DNA of 64,000 nucleotides, taken from Blepharisma stoltei (Eukaryota; Ciliophora; Heterotrichea; Heterotrichida; Blepharismidae). The stretch spans positions 124,001 through 188,000 of the forward strand of contig CAJZBQ010000055.1 in NCBI GenBank assembly GCA_914767885.1, read 5' to 3'. Under the pieces are notes generated by a model. That model ran no database searches, was not told where the DNA came from, and was given only the letters and a program-made list of their open reading frames with translations. Positions 19,791 through 31,528 of this stretch are shown one piece after another (the stretch's first letter is position 1; every line of letters begins with the position of its first letter). The position numbers and the translations under genes were made by a program.

Positions 19791-22700
19791 TTAACTAATT
19801 TCGCTCTCAACAAACTCAGTGATATTGAATCCTTCAGTTTCTTTACCCGTTTTTTCTTCTTTCTTTTCTTTTTGTTTTTTCGGCCTCTTATTCATTCCCA
19901 TAAACATTTTAGCATGGTTTGCGTGCTCAATATCATTATCATCAAGCAGAAGCTCAGTTAGCTCTGATGGCCTAAAAATGTCAGCTTTAAATGCACCTCC
20001 TGCGTAGACTGTAGATTGTACCGTTTGCTTTTGTTTGGCTCTTTTAAGGATATTTTCTTCAACAGTATGAGAAGTGATGAGCCTATACACATCAACTGGC
20101 TTTGTTTGGCCGATTCTATGCACTCTATCTGTAGCCTGAGCATCCATTGTAGGATTCCAATCAATATCATAAAAAATGACGGTATCAGCTGCAGTTAAAT
20201 TTACACCTAGGCCTCCAGCTCTTGTAGAAAGGATAAATACAAAAACATCAGTATGGTTTTGAAATTCATCTATCAAGTCTCTACGCTCTGATATATTTGT
20301 AGACCCATCCATGCGCAAAAATGAGTACTTTCTGAAATACAAAAAGTCTTCTAAAATGTCAAGCATTTTGGTCATTTGGCAGAAAATTAAGACTCTGTGG
20401 TTTTCGTCATATAGCTTTTTAAGGAGCCTATCAAGGATTTTTAGCTTGGCACTGTCGTGCAAAAGCTTTTCTATGCTTGGTAAATCTACATAACAAGGGG
20501 TTGGGATATTGAAACCTTGAGGGAATAATAAATCAATATGCTGGCCTTGACACTCATGGAAATAGCTGGGCTTAAAGGAGTTTCCTAATAAAATCCTTTT
20601 GAGAGATGGAGACTGCTTTACAAATTGCCAATTCAATGCAAAGTGAATTGTGGAGCATGAAAATTCTATTGGAGATGCTATAGCAACTGGAGTCACTAAG
20701 TCTTTCAATATGTGAGGGATTATTTCATCTGAAATCCTGATTGGGGCTTTAGAGTGTCTGTATAGCAGTAAAGGCAGCTTAGCACCTTCATATTTTAATA
20801 GACGTGAATACCTTTTGATATAATGCAATGCTATGATTCCTCTTATCAGCTGTGGAGACTCAATGATGTTAATTCCTTCATTATAAGTTAGCCCTAGAAG
20901 TCTGAAAAACCAAAAATAGTCTGTGTCATATATAGAAGGCAACTTTTTGATGTCAAGAAACAGCTCATTGTAAATTATCCTGGGAATATGGAAGCATATA
21001 GGATTTTTATTGCCAATACGAACTTCGGTAAGTTGATTAAAGCCTGGTTTTGGCTGGCAGTTTTGGAGAAGAGGGTCATGGAATGAAATTGGTGTGTGCT
21101 CAGGGCGTCTTTCAAATAGATCAGGATGGTTGCAGACTTTTCGGAACTGCATCATTAAGTTCATTAGATTCTCCACTTTTGCTTTACTGTCTGTCATAGA
21201 AAATAGCTCACTTATGTTTAACTTCCTTTTAATCATACTATAAAGCATCTTTTGTCTGTTTGTGAGGTCACAGAAATACTCATGCTCAGTTTTCTTGCCG
21301 ATCTCACTTTCGACATCTTTTTTTACTCTTCTAAGCATAAAAGGTTTCAGAATCGCATGCAACCTTTGGAGCTGGTGCTGATTTAGTGAGCCAGCATCCA
21401 CTGAATGAGCTTCTATGTCTTTAGAAAACCACTCTTCAAAATGCTCATGAGAATCAAAAAGCTTTGGCATGATAAAATGCAGCAAAGCCCATAGCTCAGC
21501 CATTGAATTTTGGATAGGAGTCCCAGTCAATAAAAGTTTGTTCCTTGCGTTAAATCCTAATAAAACATTTCATCTTTGAGTCGAAGTATTTTTAATGGCA
21601 TGGGCTTCATCTAAAATCATATACTTCCACATAACTTTTTGAAAACTTTTCTCATCTGCTAAAACTAGCTGATAAGAAGTAACACAGACATGGAATGCGG
21701 AATCATCATTACCTAGTTTTTTATTTTGCATGTATCTTCTTACTCCCCCCTCCGTGAGCGAACAAAACCAATAGAAAAAATCCCTATTTTTTGCCCAAAA
21801 ACCCACCCTCCGTGAACGAACAAAAATTTTTATGAAAAAAATCGATATATAAGTGATAATTAGTATAATGAAATCTCTAGCAAATTCTGTTTAATTTTAA
21901 ACAAATTGCGTTTTAAAACATAAATTTTACAAATTAAATTAATATTTGCTTTCCAATTTTTGCGAATTCGGATTTTTTTAATTTCGAAAAAAAAATTTCT
22001 TAAAATTTCTATAAAATTTTTTAAAAAAAAAATTAACCCCCCTCCTTGAGCTAACAAAAAAATTTTTTCGCTTACGGAGGGAGGACTTAGAGATTTTCTT
22101 TCTTTCATTTGTCCCCAGTATGGGAGCGTTTTTAAAGTTGGGCAAAATTTATTTAACTCTGCAAGCCAGTTGTGTAAAGTCGAAGCTGGGCAAACAATTA
22201 AAAAAGGTCCCCAAATATTTTTGGTGTATGCTAAATGTGCAAGTAAAGCAATAGTTTGAATCGTTTTTCCAAGACCCATTTCATCAGCTAAAATCCCATT
22301 GATTCCTTGATCATAAAGATTATCAAGCCACCTTAACCCTTTCATCTGATAATCTTTTAAGTACCCTGTAAAAATTGGTGGGGTTTCTTCAATCCTCGAA
22401 AATATTTTTGTTTCATCAACTCTATCAAGTCCCATAAGTCCGACATCTTTCAAGTCTTCATTATTCGCATCTGAGTCATCTCCAAACTTCTTTAAATGGT
22501 CTCTGTGCTCTTTTATCATAGTTTTCACACTTTCTCTTGCCTGGTCTTCATCGACTCCAATGCTTGATACATGGGAAGTCACAGTAGGCATGATCCCCAG
22601 CTTCTGTGCCATAAAAATTGCATAAATATCAGACTGTCTCATGATATACTCTAGCTTCTTCCTCTGTTTTAATGATTCTTCCTCTTCTTCTCTTTTCTTC

Positions 22701-23834
22701 CTAATTTCGTTTTCTTCCCTTTCCCTTTTTCTCCTCATATCAGCCGTTTCTCTTTCTTTTCTTTTCCAATAGCTGACCATTTCTCTCTGCAATCTTTTCG
22801 CCCTCACTGTGGACTCTTTTGCCTCTCTTTGCATTTTGTTAGCTTTTTTGGCTACTTCTTTTGAGCAAAGCTGGCTGATCCTTTTGCAGTTATTCCTGAG
22901 GTCTCCTCTTTGTTTTTGCATGCCTTTAAAAGCTTTAGGAAGGTCTCGCTTTATGAGGAAACTTAATGCTTTTTTGATTAAAATGCTTTCCACTTTTTCT
23001 GATACACTTTTATTTGTGGAGCGAGGCTTTTGAGTTTTTGTGGGCGCACGCGGGAGCTCTTTTGAAGCCGTAATTTTGCGTATTGATGGATTGTGGATCT
23101 TTAAAGTAGAGGTAGGTTTGACTCTGGCAAGCAGCGCGCTAAGTTGTTCTGGTCGGAAATTTTCAAAGCTGAAGCTTTAATTGCAGGATACTAAATGTTT
23201 AAGATCTCAGCTTCCACAAGCAGCATTCTGCACAAAATTTGTAGAAGCTTCATATCTGACTCATCTGAGCCTAAGTGGAAATCCTTGATTTTTGGTTGTG
23301 AGTGCTTTGGGTCTCCAGGCCATTGTTGAGATCAATCATTTCCAACTAAATCCTTTCGTCCTTATTACGCAATCTCCTGCTTCAAGCTCCTGGCCAGATC
23401 GCTCCATTAAAGAGACCCTTTTCTGGAGGACCGCTTTAAACTCGTCTGATTTGCTTCCCTTTTTAGAATTACCCCGAAAACTCTTAACACTTATGCGATT
23501 CGGAGCAAAGCAGAGCAGCAGCTTGAGCAGGTAATTAGTTCTGCTCCATTTAGGGCGCTCACTAGCTTGGGTGCTGCTGCTTGAAAAGAAGTCTCAAGTA
23601 TCTGCCAATTGATCAAGCAACAAACAACGGATTAGTGCTTAAGCTCCTCACTTTAGTACACCATATATTTCTGGGAAAACTTGTGATTCCAAAAACCATG
23701 CTCCGATATACATGGGTAACCGTCTCCGAGAGCACGGGTCGGACATCTCCCATTTTATATATATCAAAGGTGAAGCTTAATTTAGGTAATTTATTTGGAT
23801 CAATTCGATATACCAATTTAATATAATTTGCCAT
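19791..23834 (-). CDS. INO80: INO80-type chromatin-remodelling ATPase, about 1031 aa
   Basis: SNF2-family ATPase of the INO80 complex, which slides or exchanges nucleosomes. In order: short N-terminus from [12 protein letters not shown] (23834); a basic helical DBINO domain ([11 protein letters not shown] and [11 protein letters not shown]); the N-terminal ATPase lobe with [12 protein letters not shown] (Walker A), P-A-S-T-L-H-N-W and L-D-E-A-H-A-I-K (DEAH); L-L-T-G-T-P-I-Q-N; a long INO80-type insertion; then [11 protein letters not shown] and [11 protein letters not shown]. Two inserts: a retroposon-like element at 23182-23763 near the N-terminus (removal of 601 bp restores frame) and a CTCC/GGAG IES at 21743-22089. 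Stop at the 3' end (19791). Confidence 0.93.
21743..22089. mobile_element. IES, CTCC/GGAG family, 347 bp, in INO80
   Basis: Direct repeat TTA (21740-21742, 22087-22089). Ends CTCCCCCCTCCGTGAGCG and ...CGGAGGGAGGAC. Removal joins K-E-R-K-S-L to R-R-Y-M-Q-N-K, matching INO80. The frame changes by two across the insert and is corrected by its length. Confidence 0.9.
23182..23763 (-). mobile_element. Family B retroposon-like insert in the INO80 gene
   Basis: GC-richer 582-bp element. Flanks TCAAAGCTGAAGCTTTAAT (23163-23181) and TCAAAGGTGAAGCTTAAT (23764-23781) form a target-site duplication with one substitution and one indel. Related over most of its length to 36267-36894 (shared blocks: GGTAATTAGTTCTGCTCCATTT, ATACATGGGTAACC). 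Minus-strand start ATATATAAAATGGGAGATG. Removing element plus one flank (601 bp) restores the INO80 frame; a TA-to-TA cut (600 bp) would not. Confidence 0.8.
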
Positions 23835-23882
23835 AATTTTTAAGACAATTAGTCTCTTATTAATAAAAATAAAAGCTTTTTG

Positions 23883-24401
23883 CTAAATATTGTCATTATA
23901 ATATTTTATCATAAAAGTATATTTTTGAATGGCCATAATATCGCTTCTTCTTAAGCCTGAATATCTTTCCTGATCTAGTGAAAAATCTTGTTCATATGCT
24001 TTTTTGAGGAGAATTTCTTCTTCTGCTCTTTCTTCTTCGTCTGTGTCTGATAGCTCACAACATTTTCTGAGATAATGTTCGATTTTGTGCGCCCTGTTAT
24101 TGAGCTTGAGGACCTTATAAGGGAACATTCCTTGTTCACATGAGCTTTCCTGCTCTGAATCAAGGGATTTTCTGATCTCTACTTCATAGCGTTGGCGTTT
24201 GTGAGGGAGGAGAGGCGTTCCTGCAATGGGAAGAGATGGAAGGCTTAAAAGTGAAGACTGAGGATGTGTCTCAGAGGACACTGAGGGTTGAGATTGATCC
24301 TCATATATACTAAACTCTACTGATCTCTGTGTGAATGTTACCTCTAAGGTGTTTCTGAGTAGATAGGCGAGCATCGATAAATCTCGTCCACTGGTTGACA
24401 T
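23883..24401 (-). CDS. Hypothetical protein, 172 aa
   Basis: Not recognised. Start M-S-T-S-G-R-D-L-S-M-L (24401), stop at 23883, 48 bp upstream of the INO80 start on the same strand. Ser/Pro-rich middle, then an acidic stretch (E-L-S-D-T-D-E-E-E-R-A-E-E-E) and a helical C-terminus. No insert and no TGA. Confidence 0.6.
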   Translation of the reverse strand: MSTSGRDLSMLAYLLRNTLEVTFTQRSVEFSIYEDQSQPSVSSETHPQSSLLSLPSLPIAGTPLLPHKRQRYEVEIRKSLDSEQESSCEQGMFPYKVLKLNNRAHKIEHYLRKCCELSDTDEEERAEEEILLKKAYEQDFSLDQERYSGLRRSDIMAIQKYTFMIKYYNDNI

Positions 24402-25716
24402 ATTTCGTGCAAGATTCTCTTGAGATGACTTCCATCTTTCGGAAGGGGTTCTACTTAGGCATTAACGAAGATAATTTAATTTTAAAAAATGATTACTTTA
24501 TATAGGAAGAAAAATTTTTATTTGAAGAATTTAAGGATATATTGATCTTGCTAACTCCCCCCCCCCCCTCCGTGAGCGAACAAAAAAAATTTTGTTCGCT
24601 CACGGAGGGGGGGTTAATTTTTTTTTTTAAAAAAAATTTATATATAAATTTTATAAAAAATATTTTTTTCGAAATTTAAAAAAATCCTAATTTGCAAAAA
24701 TTGGGAAGCAAATATTAATTTAATTTGCAAAATTTATGTTTTAAAACGCAATTTGTTTAAAATTAAACAGAATTAGCTCTAGATTTCATTATACTAATTA
24801 TCACTTATATATCAAAATTTTTTTCCATTAAAATTTTTTCTATTAAAAAAATTTTTGTTCACTCACGGAGGGGTGGGTTTTTGGTCAAAAAATGGCGATT
24901 TTTCTAATGGTTTTTGTTCGCTCACGGAGGGGGGGGGGGAGTAAGTATATTGCTGGTTAAGTATTTTATAATTTTACTTTTAAAATGAAAATATATTGAG
25001 ATATTTCTTCATTTCACTGCCTCATACGATATTTTCGTCCTTGAAAAATGCCAGACATTTAATAGCAATCAATAAAATCTTAACACTTTTAGCAGCAACA
25101 AAAAACTCATTTTAGCTCGTTTCTTCAAAAATGCTATCATCAATCTTTTACTAGAAAATAAAATAACATATATCTGCGATATTTATCAATGCTAAAAATC
25201 GAAATTATCAGTTTTTAAGCGAGGATGTCATATTCGATTTTTAAATTTGCTTCTTCTCTTCTCCTCTAAATTATCCGAATCATTTCTTTAAAAATCAGAA
25301 AAGATTTATATTTTTTTAAAATTTATGAATTCATATAAATACGAACAAAAAGATAAGAGAAGTTGTGGTTTTATAGTTAATTTAAATATTCTAAAAATTT
25401 TAAATACTCCTTTTTTATTGCATTTCTGGTATTTGTCTCATTTTTTAAACTTTTCTAATATTATTAGACTTTATTTCACAAAGTTCTATATCAATACCTG
25501 TCTTTATGTTTATATCATTTGCATCATGAAATGCCAGCTTGGCTCAATTTGTATTCCCGCCGTTAAACCCCGTAGCGAATACTTTCTTATTCGTTTCTAT
25601 CCATTTTTAAAGGATTAATACCTTATCAATTTCGATAATCTGCTCACAAAAATACCGAGATTTAAACTAACCATATCATTTTATTTAAAAAATAGCTTCA
25701 ATTTATTTATAAATTT
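24402..25716. other. Intergenic, 1.3 kb, with one IES-like element
   Basis: Contains the CTCC/GGAG element at 24555-24944. The rest is AT-rich; the open frame at 25325-25618 has no gene-like composition and no support. Confidence 0.6.
24555..24944. mobile_element. CTCC/GGAG element, 390 bp, intergenic
   Basis: Full copy flanked by TAA (24552-24554, 24942-24944). Left end is an internal hairpin (TCCGTGAGCGAAC...GTTCGCTCACGGA); the right end carries two direct copies of GTTCRCTCACGGAGGG. Nearly identical in sequence to copies at 29.4 and 45.8 kb, so a recently active family. Confidence 0.9.
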
Positions 25717-27281
25717 ATGGGAAACTGGTGTATAAATGCGTCGCAAAAAATTCAAAGTATTCAAGACTTGCAATATTTTAACTCCGTATTACTCAAAGTA
25801 ACAGACCGAGATCATCACGTCAGGCACTCATCTGAAGAAATTCACCTTCCAGGTCCAATCCATCAGCAAAGTCTTCTTACAACTGTATATAAATTACCTT
25901 TAAGAATATGTGGCAGTGTCCTTCCAAATCTCGATCACCTAGATGGCAAAGCAAACCCCTCAATGGACACTTACGCTTTTCTTTCCAAAAATGGCTCGCT
26001 TTTTTGCATTCTTTTCGATGGACATGGAACAGAAGGTGACAAAATAATTGCCTACTGTAAAAAGTTTATGCTGAATTACTTCTCAGAAAACACTGAAAAA
26101 TTTGAAAATAGCCCAAAAGAATCAATAACTGAGATGGTTATTCAGTGTGATGAAAAGTTAAGTGAGAGCGGGATCAGTTACTCCTTATCAGGATGTACAG
26201 CGGTAGTACTTGTTATAAACTCTACAGGAATCCATATCGGGAGTGTAGGCCATCCCCAAGCTGTTTTAGCGACTCTGCCAAGTGATGATTCACCTACACT
26301 GAATGATGAAGCGCTTGAAGAATCTGATGGTGGGATGGAGGCAGGGCCGTATGTGAGAAGTATCGAACCGTCTCGAATTTTGGTACCAATACCGCTGACT
26401 GTGAAACAGAAACCTAATCATGAGGTAGAATATAAGAGAATAACAGAAGCTGGTGGAATAGTGGAAAGAATGGTAGATGAGCTAGGCCAGCCTATTGGGC
26501 CTTACAGAGTTTGATTGAATCCTGGCAACTTGCCTGGACTTACAACATCAAGAACTATCGGGGATGCGCTTGCTAAAGAAATCGGGGTGATTTCGACCCC
26601 AGTGTGCAATTCTTTTGAAATTTACCCTGAAGCTGATCAATTCATTGTAATTGCCAGCAATGGAATTTGGGATGTTATGGATCAGCTTGATGTCATCAAT
26701 TTTGTGGAAAAATTCAGAACGTTTTGTAAAGGAAAATCATCTGAATACCCTGCTAACGCTAATAATTCTTCAATAGCTCGGCTTTTGTGCGAAGAAGCGA
26801 GATATTGTAAATTCCCATTAATAGCCCCATAAGCGGATGAATTACCCGCTGACTTTCAAATTGGTCCGACTAAAACTAGTAATTTTGGTCAGACCAAATT
26901 GCAATTTTAGCAGTTAATTCACCCGCTTATGGGACTAATCATAGGAAATAAGTATATAGGTGATTTGGAATAGTCGAAAAACAAAATGCTATGATAGATG
27001 ATATATCTTGTATTATTATTGAGTTAAGTAATGTAGTACCAACCATGTCATTGGGAGAGTCTGCCAAAGCTAGAGCCTCAAGAGTATTAGAGCCTTGGAA
27101 AAGTCTTGCTATTGATAGTGAAGTTTATTTTGGGAATAAGCATGCAATAAGGAATGATCCTGCCAGAGGAAGCATGACGACAGGAGAAATACAAAATGAA
27201 GTGATTGAAGCAGCTATGGAATTGCTGAAAAAAGAAGAAGAAGATGGGGAATCAAACCAAAACGTGCTGGAACTACTCTAG
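25717..27281 (+). CDS. PP2C-like phosphatase with changed active-site residues, 470 aa
   Basis: Paralogue of the phosphatase at 8.7 kb. N-terminus M-G-N-W-C fits myristoylation. L-F-D-G-H-G-T-E-G-D is intact, but the later G-D-S motif reads G-S-V-G-H-P, and A-S-D-G-I-W-D reads A-S-N-G-I-W-D; M-I-D-D-I-S-C is kept. Loss of these acidic ligands suggests reduced or no catalysis, so this may be a pseudophosphatase. Trp after Y-R-V is TGA 26512-26514. A 152-bp hairpin-bearing IES (26803-26954) interrupts C-E-E-A-R-Y; its removal gives A-R-Y-R-W-F-G-I-V, matching the paralogue's A-R-A-R-W-F-T-I-V. Stop TAG 27279-27281. Confidence 0.88.
26803..26954. mobile_element. IES, 152 bp, with hairpin core
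   Basis: TA-bounded. Inner inverted repeat CCCATAAGCGG / CCGCTTATGGG with GGTGAATTAAC-type second steps and a central AATTGGTCCGACT..GGTCAGACCAAATT. Removal restores the PP2C frame. Confidence 0.85.
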
Positions 27282-27394
27282 ATATAATATATAAAAATAA
27301 GGTTATTTAATTTGTCTGAATTGCCATTAATTACGGCTTAAATATTATTGGTTTGACATTATGAAAATAATCCAATAAATTAACAAAGAAAAAA

Positions 27395-28773
27395 ATGGAT
27401 CAAACTAAAAAATTTACTTGGGCTGACGAAAGCGAAGAAGAACTATCTGAAAGCGAAGAGCCTTTCGAAGTAAAGATAGAACCGACAATATCCAAAGAAA
27501 AGGCTATAGAGAAACACCCTTACAGCAAACTTGCCTACAAAATAAAAGAAACAAAGCCCCCTTATACTTTCAAGCTAACCAATATAAACTACAATGCTAG
27601 TGAAAAATGAGAAATTTATGATTTCTTAGGTCTAAGATTTTCTGAAGCAAAGCTAGAACTGCTGACAAGCAGGAATAGGTTCAATGGTATCGTTATAGCT
27701 ACTGCTTATAGCCAAGCAATAGGGATTAAAATTGCTAAAAGACATGACGAAGAGTTTAGGGGAAGAAGGGTAAAAATCAGTTTAGAAGAAAATGGATGTA
27801 AGATAAGTGAGCCTGATAAATTTATTGCTCCAAACCCTAAACCATTAATAAGATCTAAAATTGAAGCATCCGAAAATAACAGAACGGAAAATCAGAAAAT
27901 TGAGATTATAAAAGATAGAAAAATAGTAATTGCACCTGATCGGTCTAGGCAAGAAAATGTTGAGCATCCTGAATCGATTCGCAAAGGTGAGAAAGTTGCA
28001 GTGAAGATGCATTCATTGAATACTGGGCAGAATATGCAGACTGAATATAAGAGGAATCCTTTCGGCAATGCTCGGCCAATTGATCGGCTAGAAAAAGATT
28101 TGAGATTTGATCAAGAGCACTTGCTTGTGACTTCATCAACTGATATAAGCAAAGCCTATAAGTAGCCCGATATGTTCTTAGGGATTAAACCCACTATTCA
28201 GTTGGTCGGACCAACTCAGGTTGGTCAAGCCAGCTCTTAAAGAGGCTATTAGCCTCTTATGGTCCATTCCAGCAGCTCAGCCAACCTAAGCTGACTGAAA
28301 AACTTGAGAGAGGAGCTCCATCCTAAGTTCTTATTAGGCTATTAATAAGCTTTGCTTATAGCTCTTTATCACATCCTAGAGATGAAAAACTTGAATACCA
28401 AATATACCCAGAAAATTCTTCTAAAATCACCATGCATGATAACAAAACAAAAAACATTGATTTTTTTGATAAGAATAAAGAGTCTAACGGAAATAATTCC
28501 AAGTCAACTGAAGAGAATAATGAGAGCAATAATGCTTTGAAAGAAAATAAAAAGCCTAAAGCTAACCCCTTTGGATCCGCAAAGCCTGTTGATACTCTTT
28601 CAAAAGATATCGAATTCGAAAAAACAATCATTGAAAGGGCATCTCATGCTCAAGAAAAAAACTTGCATAGCTTTAAGCATTCTGCATTTCATACAAGGAA
28701 AAATGATCCTGATCAGAAAGTTCATTTACAGGGCAAATCTAAACCTATAAAAGAGTTCACTCACAATAATTAA
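27395..28773 (+). CDS. eIF4B/eIF4H-like RNA-binding translation factor, 392 aa
   Basis: Probable translation initiation cofactor that helps the eIF4A helicase. N-terminus K-K-F-T-W-A-D-E-S-E-E-E; one RRM at about residues 50-130 (P-Y-T-F-K-L-T-N-I-N-Y through G-R-R-V-K-I-S), with its W a TGA. Two later copies of the eIF4B-type motif: N-P-F-G-N-A-R-P-I-D and N-P-F-G-S-A-K-P-V-D-T, in a charged, disordered tail. A 200-bp IES (28157-28356) lies between them; removal gives S-K-A-Y-S-S-L-S-H-P-R in frame. Stop TAA 28771-28773. The family call rests on the RRM plus NPFG motifs and is fairly safe. Confidence 0.75.
28157..28356. mobile_element. IES, 200 bp, hairpin-related
   Basis: TA at 28157-28158 and 28357-28358. 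Inverted ends TATAAG..TAGCCCGATATG and (reverse) TATAAG..TAGCCTAATAAG. The core CAGTTGGTCGGACCAACTCA is shared with elements at 9.4 and 31.3 kb. Arms have diverged, so the hairpin is imperfect. Confidence 0.85.
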
Positions 28774-28815
28774 TAAATAATATAATCATATTTAATGCTA
28801 ATCATTATTTGCTAT

Positions 28816-30881
28816 TTATTTTGTAACCTTTAAATACCCTAAATATGAAGATAAATACTCGATCATTTTCTGACGATTTGAAACATTTAAAACTTCTTCA
28901 CATTGCTGAATTGATGTGATTGCATCCAAAAATTCTTCACCTGATTTAATTTTTCTTAAAATTAAAGAGGCCATTCTTAACAAAGATAGCTGGCTTTGCA
29001 AACAGTCTTTGACTCCTATTCTATATATTAGCTATATATTACCTACTGCAAAATAGTGCCTATGCGATTTTGGTGCATTCAATATACCTAAATCCTCATC
29101 AAGTGTTGTAGGAAACTCGTCAAGGCAATTCCGTACAATGCTAATGGCTTGTTGAAAAATAATTTCTTCATTCTCAATTGAAGTTGGATTAAAGAAAGCC
29201 ATGGGAGTATCCTTATTTATATCTCACAGTAAGCATCTTAAAACTGACAATAAATCATCGCATATCTTGCTTTTCTTAATTTTGAAAGCAACAAGAGCTT
29301 CACTGCTATAAGTTTCCTCCATTTTAGCTCACTGCTGCTCAGTCAATAAATTCCTTACTCCCCCCTCCGTGAGCGAACAAAAAAATTTTGTTCGCTCACG
29401 GAGGGGGGTTAATTTTTTTTTTTTAAAAAAAATTTATATATAAATTTTATAAAAAATATTTTTTTCGAAATTTAAAAAAATCCTAATTTGCAAAAATTGG
29501 GAAGCAAATATTAATTTAATTTGCAAAATTTATGTTTTAAAACGCAATTTGTTTTAAAATTAAACAGAATTAGCTCTAGATTTCATTATACTAATTATCA
29601 CTTATATATCAAAATTTTTTTTCCATTAAAATTTTTTCTATTAAAAAAATTTTTGTTCACTCACGGAGGGTGGGTTTTTGGTCAAAAAATGGCGATTTTT
29701 CTAATGGTTTTGTTCGCTCACGGAGGGGGGGGGGGAGTTAAAGGTATTTTAATTCTTGCATAGTTATATTTATTGATTTTGTTTGCAAATCCATAGCTCA
29801 TCAATAGGTTTCGATTTGAATAATTTCCATATGAAATAAGAATTTCTGCTCCTCCTTCAAATCTTTCATTTTTGCCTGTCACCATTCTAAACCTTTTATT
29901 TGGGTCTTCAGTTATCTGGCTTATGCTTAATGACTCAGAGAAATTCATATCTGTATTATTTTTACCTAAAACAAATCTATTTGCATCTTTAATAGTTGCT
30001 TCACTAAGAATTTTCTTTGAAATATTTGTTTTTTCTTCATCTAGTTGCTCTCCATATGCAGAAAAGTTTATTTTATGCAAATTTTGATAATTAAGCAAAA
30101 TTGGCTCAGGGTCTTCATAAAGATCTTCATCTGAATCACTATCTGTATCTCTTATATCAAATCCTAAAGCTAAATCAGGTGGTAAGTCATCATCCGTCCC
30201 ATAGTAATAATTCGTAAGCACGTTGTCATGGTTTATCAAATCAGCAACAGGAATCAGCGAAGAATATGGTATGCATTTTCCAAAAGCTCTTGTTGACACT
30301 ATTTTTCAGCTCCAATGCACCTTTTCTACGTTGATTGTTCCTCCGAATTTTTCAGGGTACTTTTGTAGCACACTGATAAGTGTATCTATTCAAATTTCAT
30401 ATCGAGCTTGTCTATCCAGGACGTCAGTGACAACATCTGAATCTTGAAGCTCAATTAATTCAATTTCTTTCCAATCAGTTAAATTCTCAGGATTTTTAGG
30501 AAGGGAATTAAGATAAGGGTATCAATATGAGGAAGGCCCTTTGGAGAATTCTAATAATAGGTAAGTAATCATTAAATAGTCCACTGATGTTGTAGAAGTG
30601 CTATCTAAAAATAAATCAGGATGGCTTTCATATATTTCAGATAGTTCAGGAGTTTTAGCGATTTGTGTAGATAATAATGCATTGTTTGGGACAGTAATTA
30701 AAGTTTCACTTGGGGGAATTTGCAGCTGCGTTTTCATCCCGAAGTATCCTGGAGGATATTTGACAGGATATTGAAGTTTAGGGTTTATTTGGATTCCAAC
30801 CTGCTCAGCTCACTTAAAAAGAAGCTCGATTTCACTAGAGTCTACAAGTTCTCCTTGTTTGCGTGGGTAGCTGATTTTCAT
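28816..30881 (-). CDS. SET-domain methyltransferase, SETD3/RLSMT type, 555 aa
   Basis: Protein-lysine or histidine methyltransferase of the SETD3/Rubisco-LSMT class. Start M-K-I-S-Y-P-R-K-Q-G (30881). The split SET domain is visible: G-I-Q-I-N-P-K near the start, S-T-R-A-F-G...L-I-P-V-A-D-L-I-N-H-D (the N-H motif that contacts S-adenosylmethionine), an acidic insertion, and I-S-Y-G-N-Y-S-N-R-N-L-L-M-S-Y-G-F. The C-terminal helical substrate-binding part follows. Several Trp are TGA. Interruptions: IES 29358-29740 and a 15-nt intron 29032-29046. Stop TAA at 28816. Substrate unknown. Confidence 0.85.
29032..29046 (-). other. 15-nt intron
   Basis: Minus-strand GTAGGTAATATATAG, phase 0, in the SET-domain gene. 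It ends in an in-frame TAG; removal gives Y-F-A to L-I-Y-R. Confidence 0.75.
29358..29740. mobile_element. IES, CTCC/GGAG family, 383 bp
   Basis: TTA repeats at 29355-29357 and 29738-29740. Almost the same sequence as 24555-24944. Removal joins K-I-P-L to R-N-L-L-T-E-Q-Q-W and corrects the frame. Confidence 0.92.
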
Positions 30882-31290
30882 GATTATTTTGCTTTTTCAT
30901 TTAGATTAGTTGCATGCAAAATCAATAAAAAACTTGATAAAATTTGCGACGAAGCTCTTTGAGCACGGCATAATATGCAAAGGATTTCCTGATTCTTTCA
31001 AAAATAATACTGACTTAAAATATTTATAACACTTTTTTTTCTATTTTGCAATAAATTTTCATAAACTTGTTCTAATTTAAAAAGCAGAATATATTTGCAT
31101 GAGCATTATTGCTCCATATGATTTTAATATGTCTTTCTGTCTATTTAAAATACTTAATAGCGTTTTTACCATTTATTTTATCTTCTTATTATAAATTGCC
31201 TTAAATTTCTAACTATTCTTTATAATATCTTTTCAAATTTCATATTAGATAGGATATTTTCACCTCCCTGCCATATTAATTTATATGCTA

Positions 31291-31510
31291 TTACCTAAAA
31301 TTGCCCGAAAAGGGTGTAAGGATGGAAAGCTCTAATCTCCAGTTGGTCTGACCAACTCAGGTTGGTTTGCCTGACTGGAGGGTTGGTAATTGAACCACAA
31401 GAGGCTCATTTGCCAACTCTTTTGTTGGTTTGACCAGCTTAAATTGGCCAAACCAACTGGAGATTAGAGCTCTCTCCATCCTTGCGCCCTTGTCGGGCAA
31501 TTTTAGGTAA
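31291..31510. mobile_element. Hairpin element, 220 bp, intergenic
   Basis: Inverted ends TTACCTAAAATTGCCCGA / TCGGGCAATTTTAGGTAA with second-step arms AGCTCTAATCTCCAGTTGG / CCAACTGGAGATTAGAGCT. TA-bounded. It lies 19 bp upstream of the next start codon. Confidence 0.88.
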
Positions 31511-31528
31511 TTATCTATAATCTATAAC

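Noticed and set aside
25325-25618. 97-aa plus-strand ORF upstream of the second PP2C
   Set aside because: AT-driven, rich in I, F, Y and L without gene-like pattern; no support.
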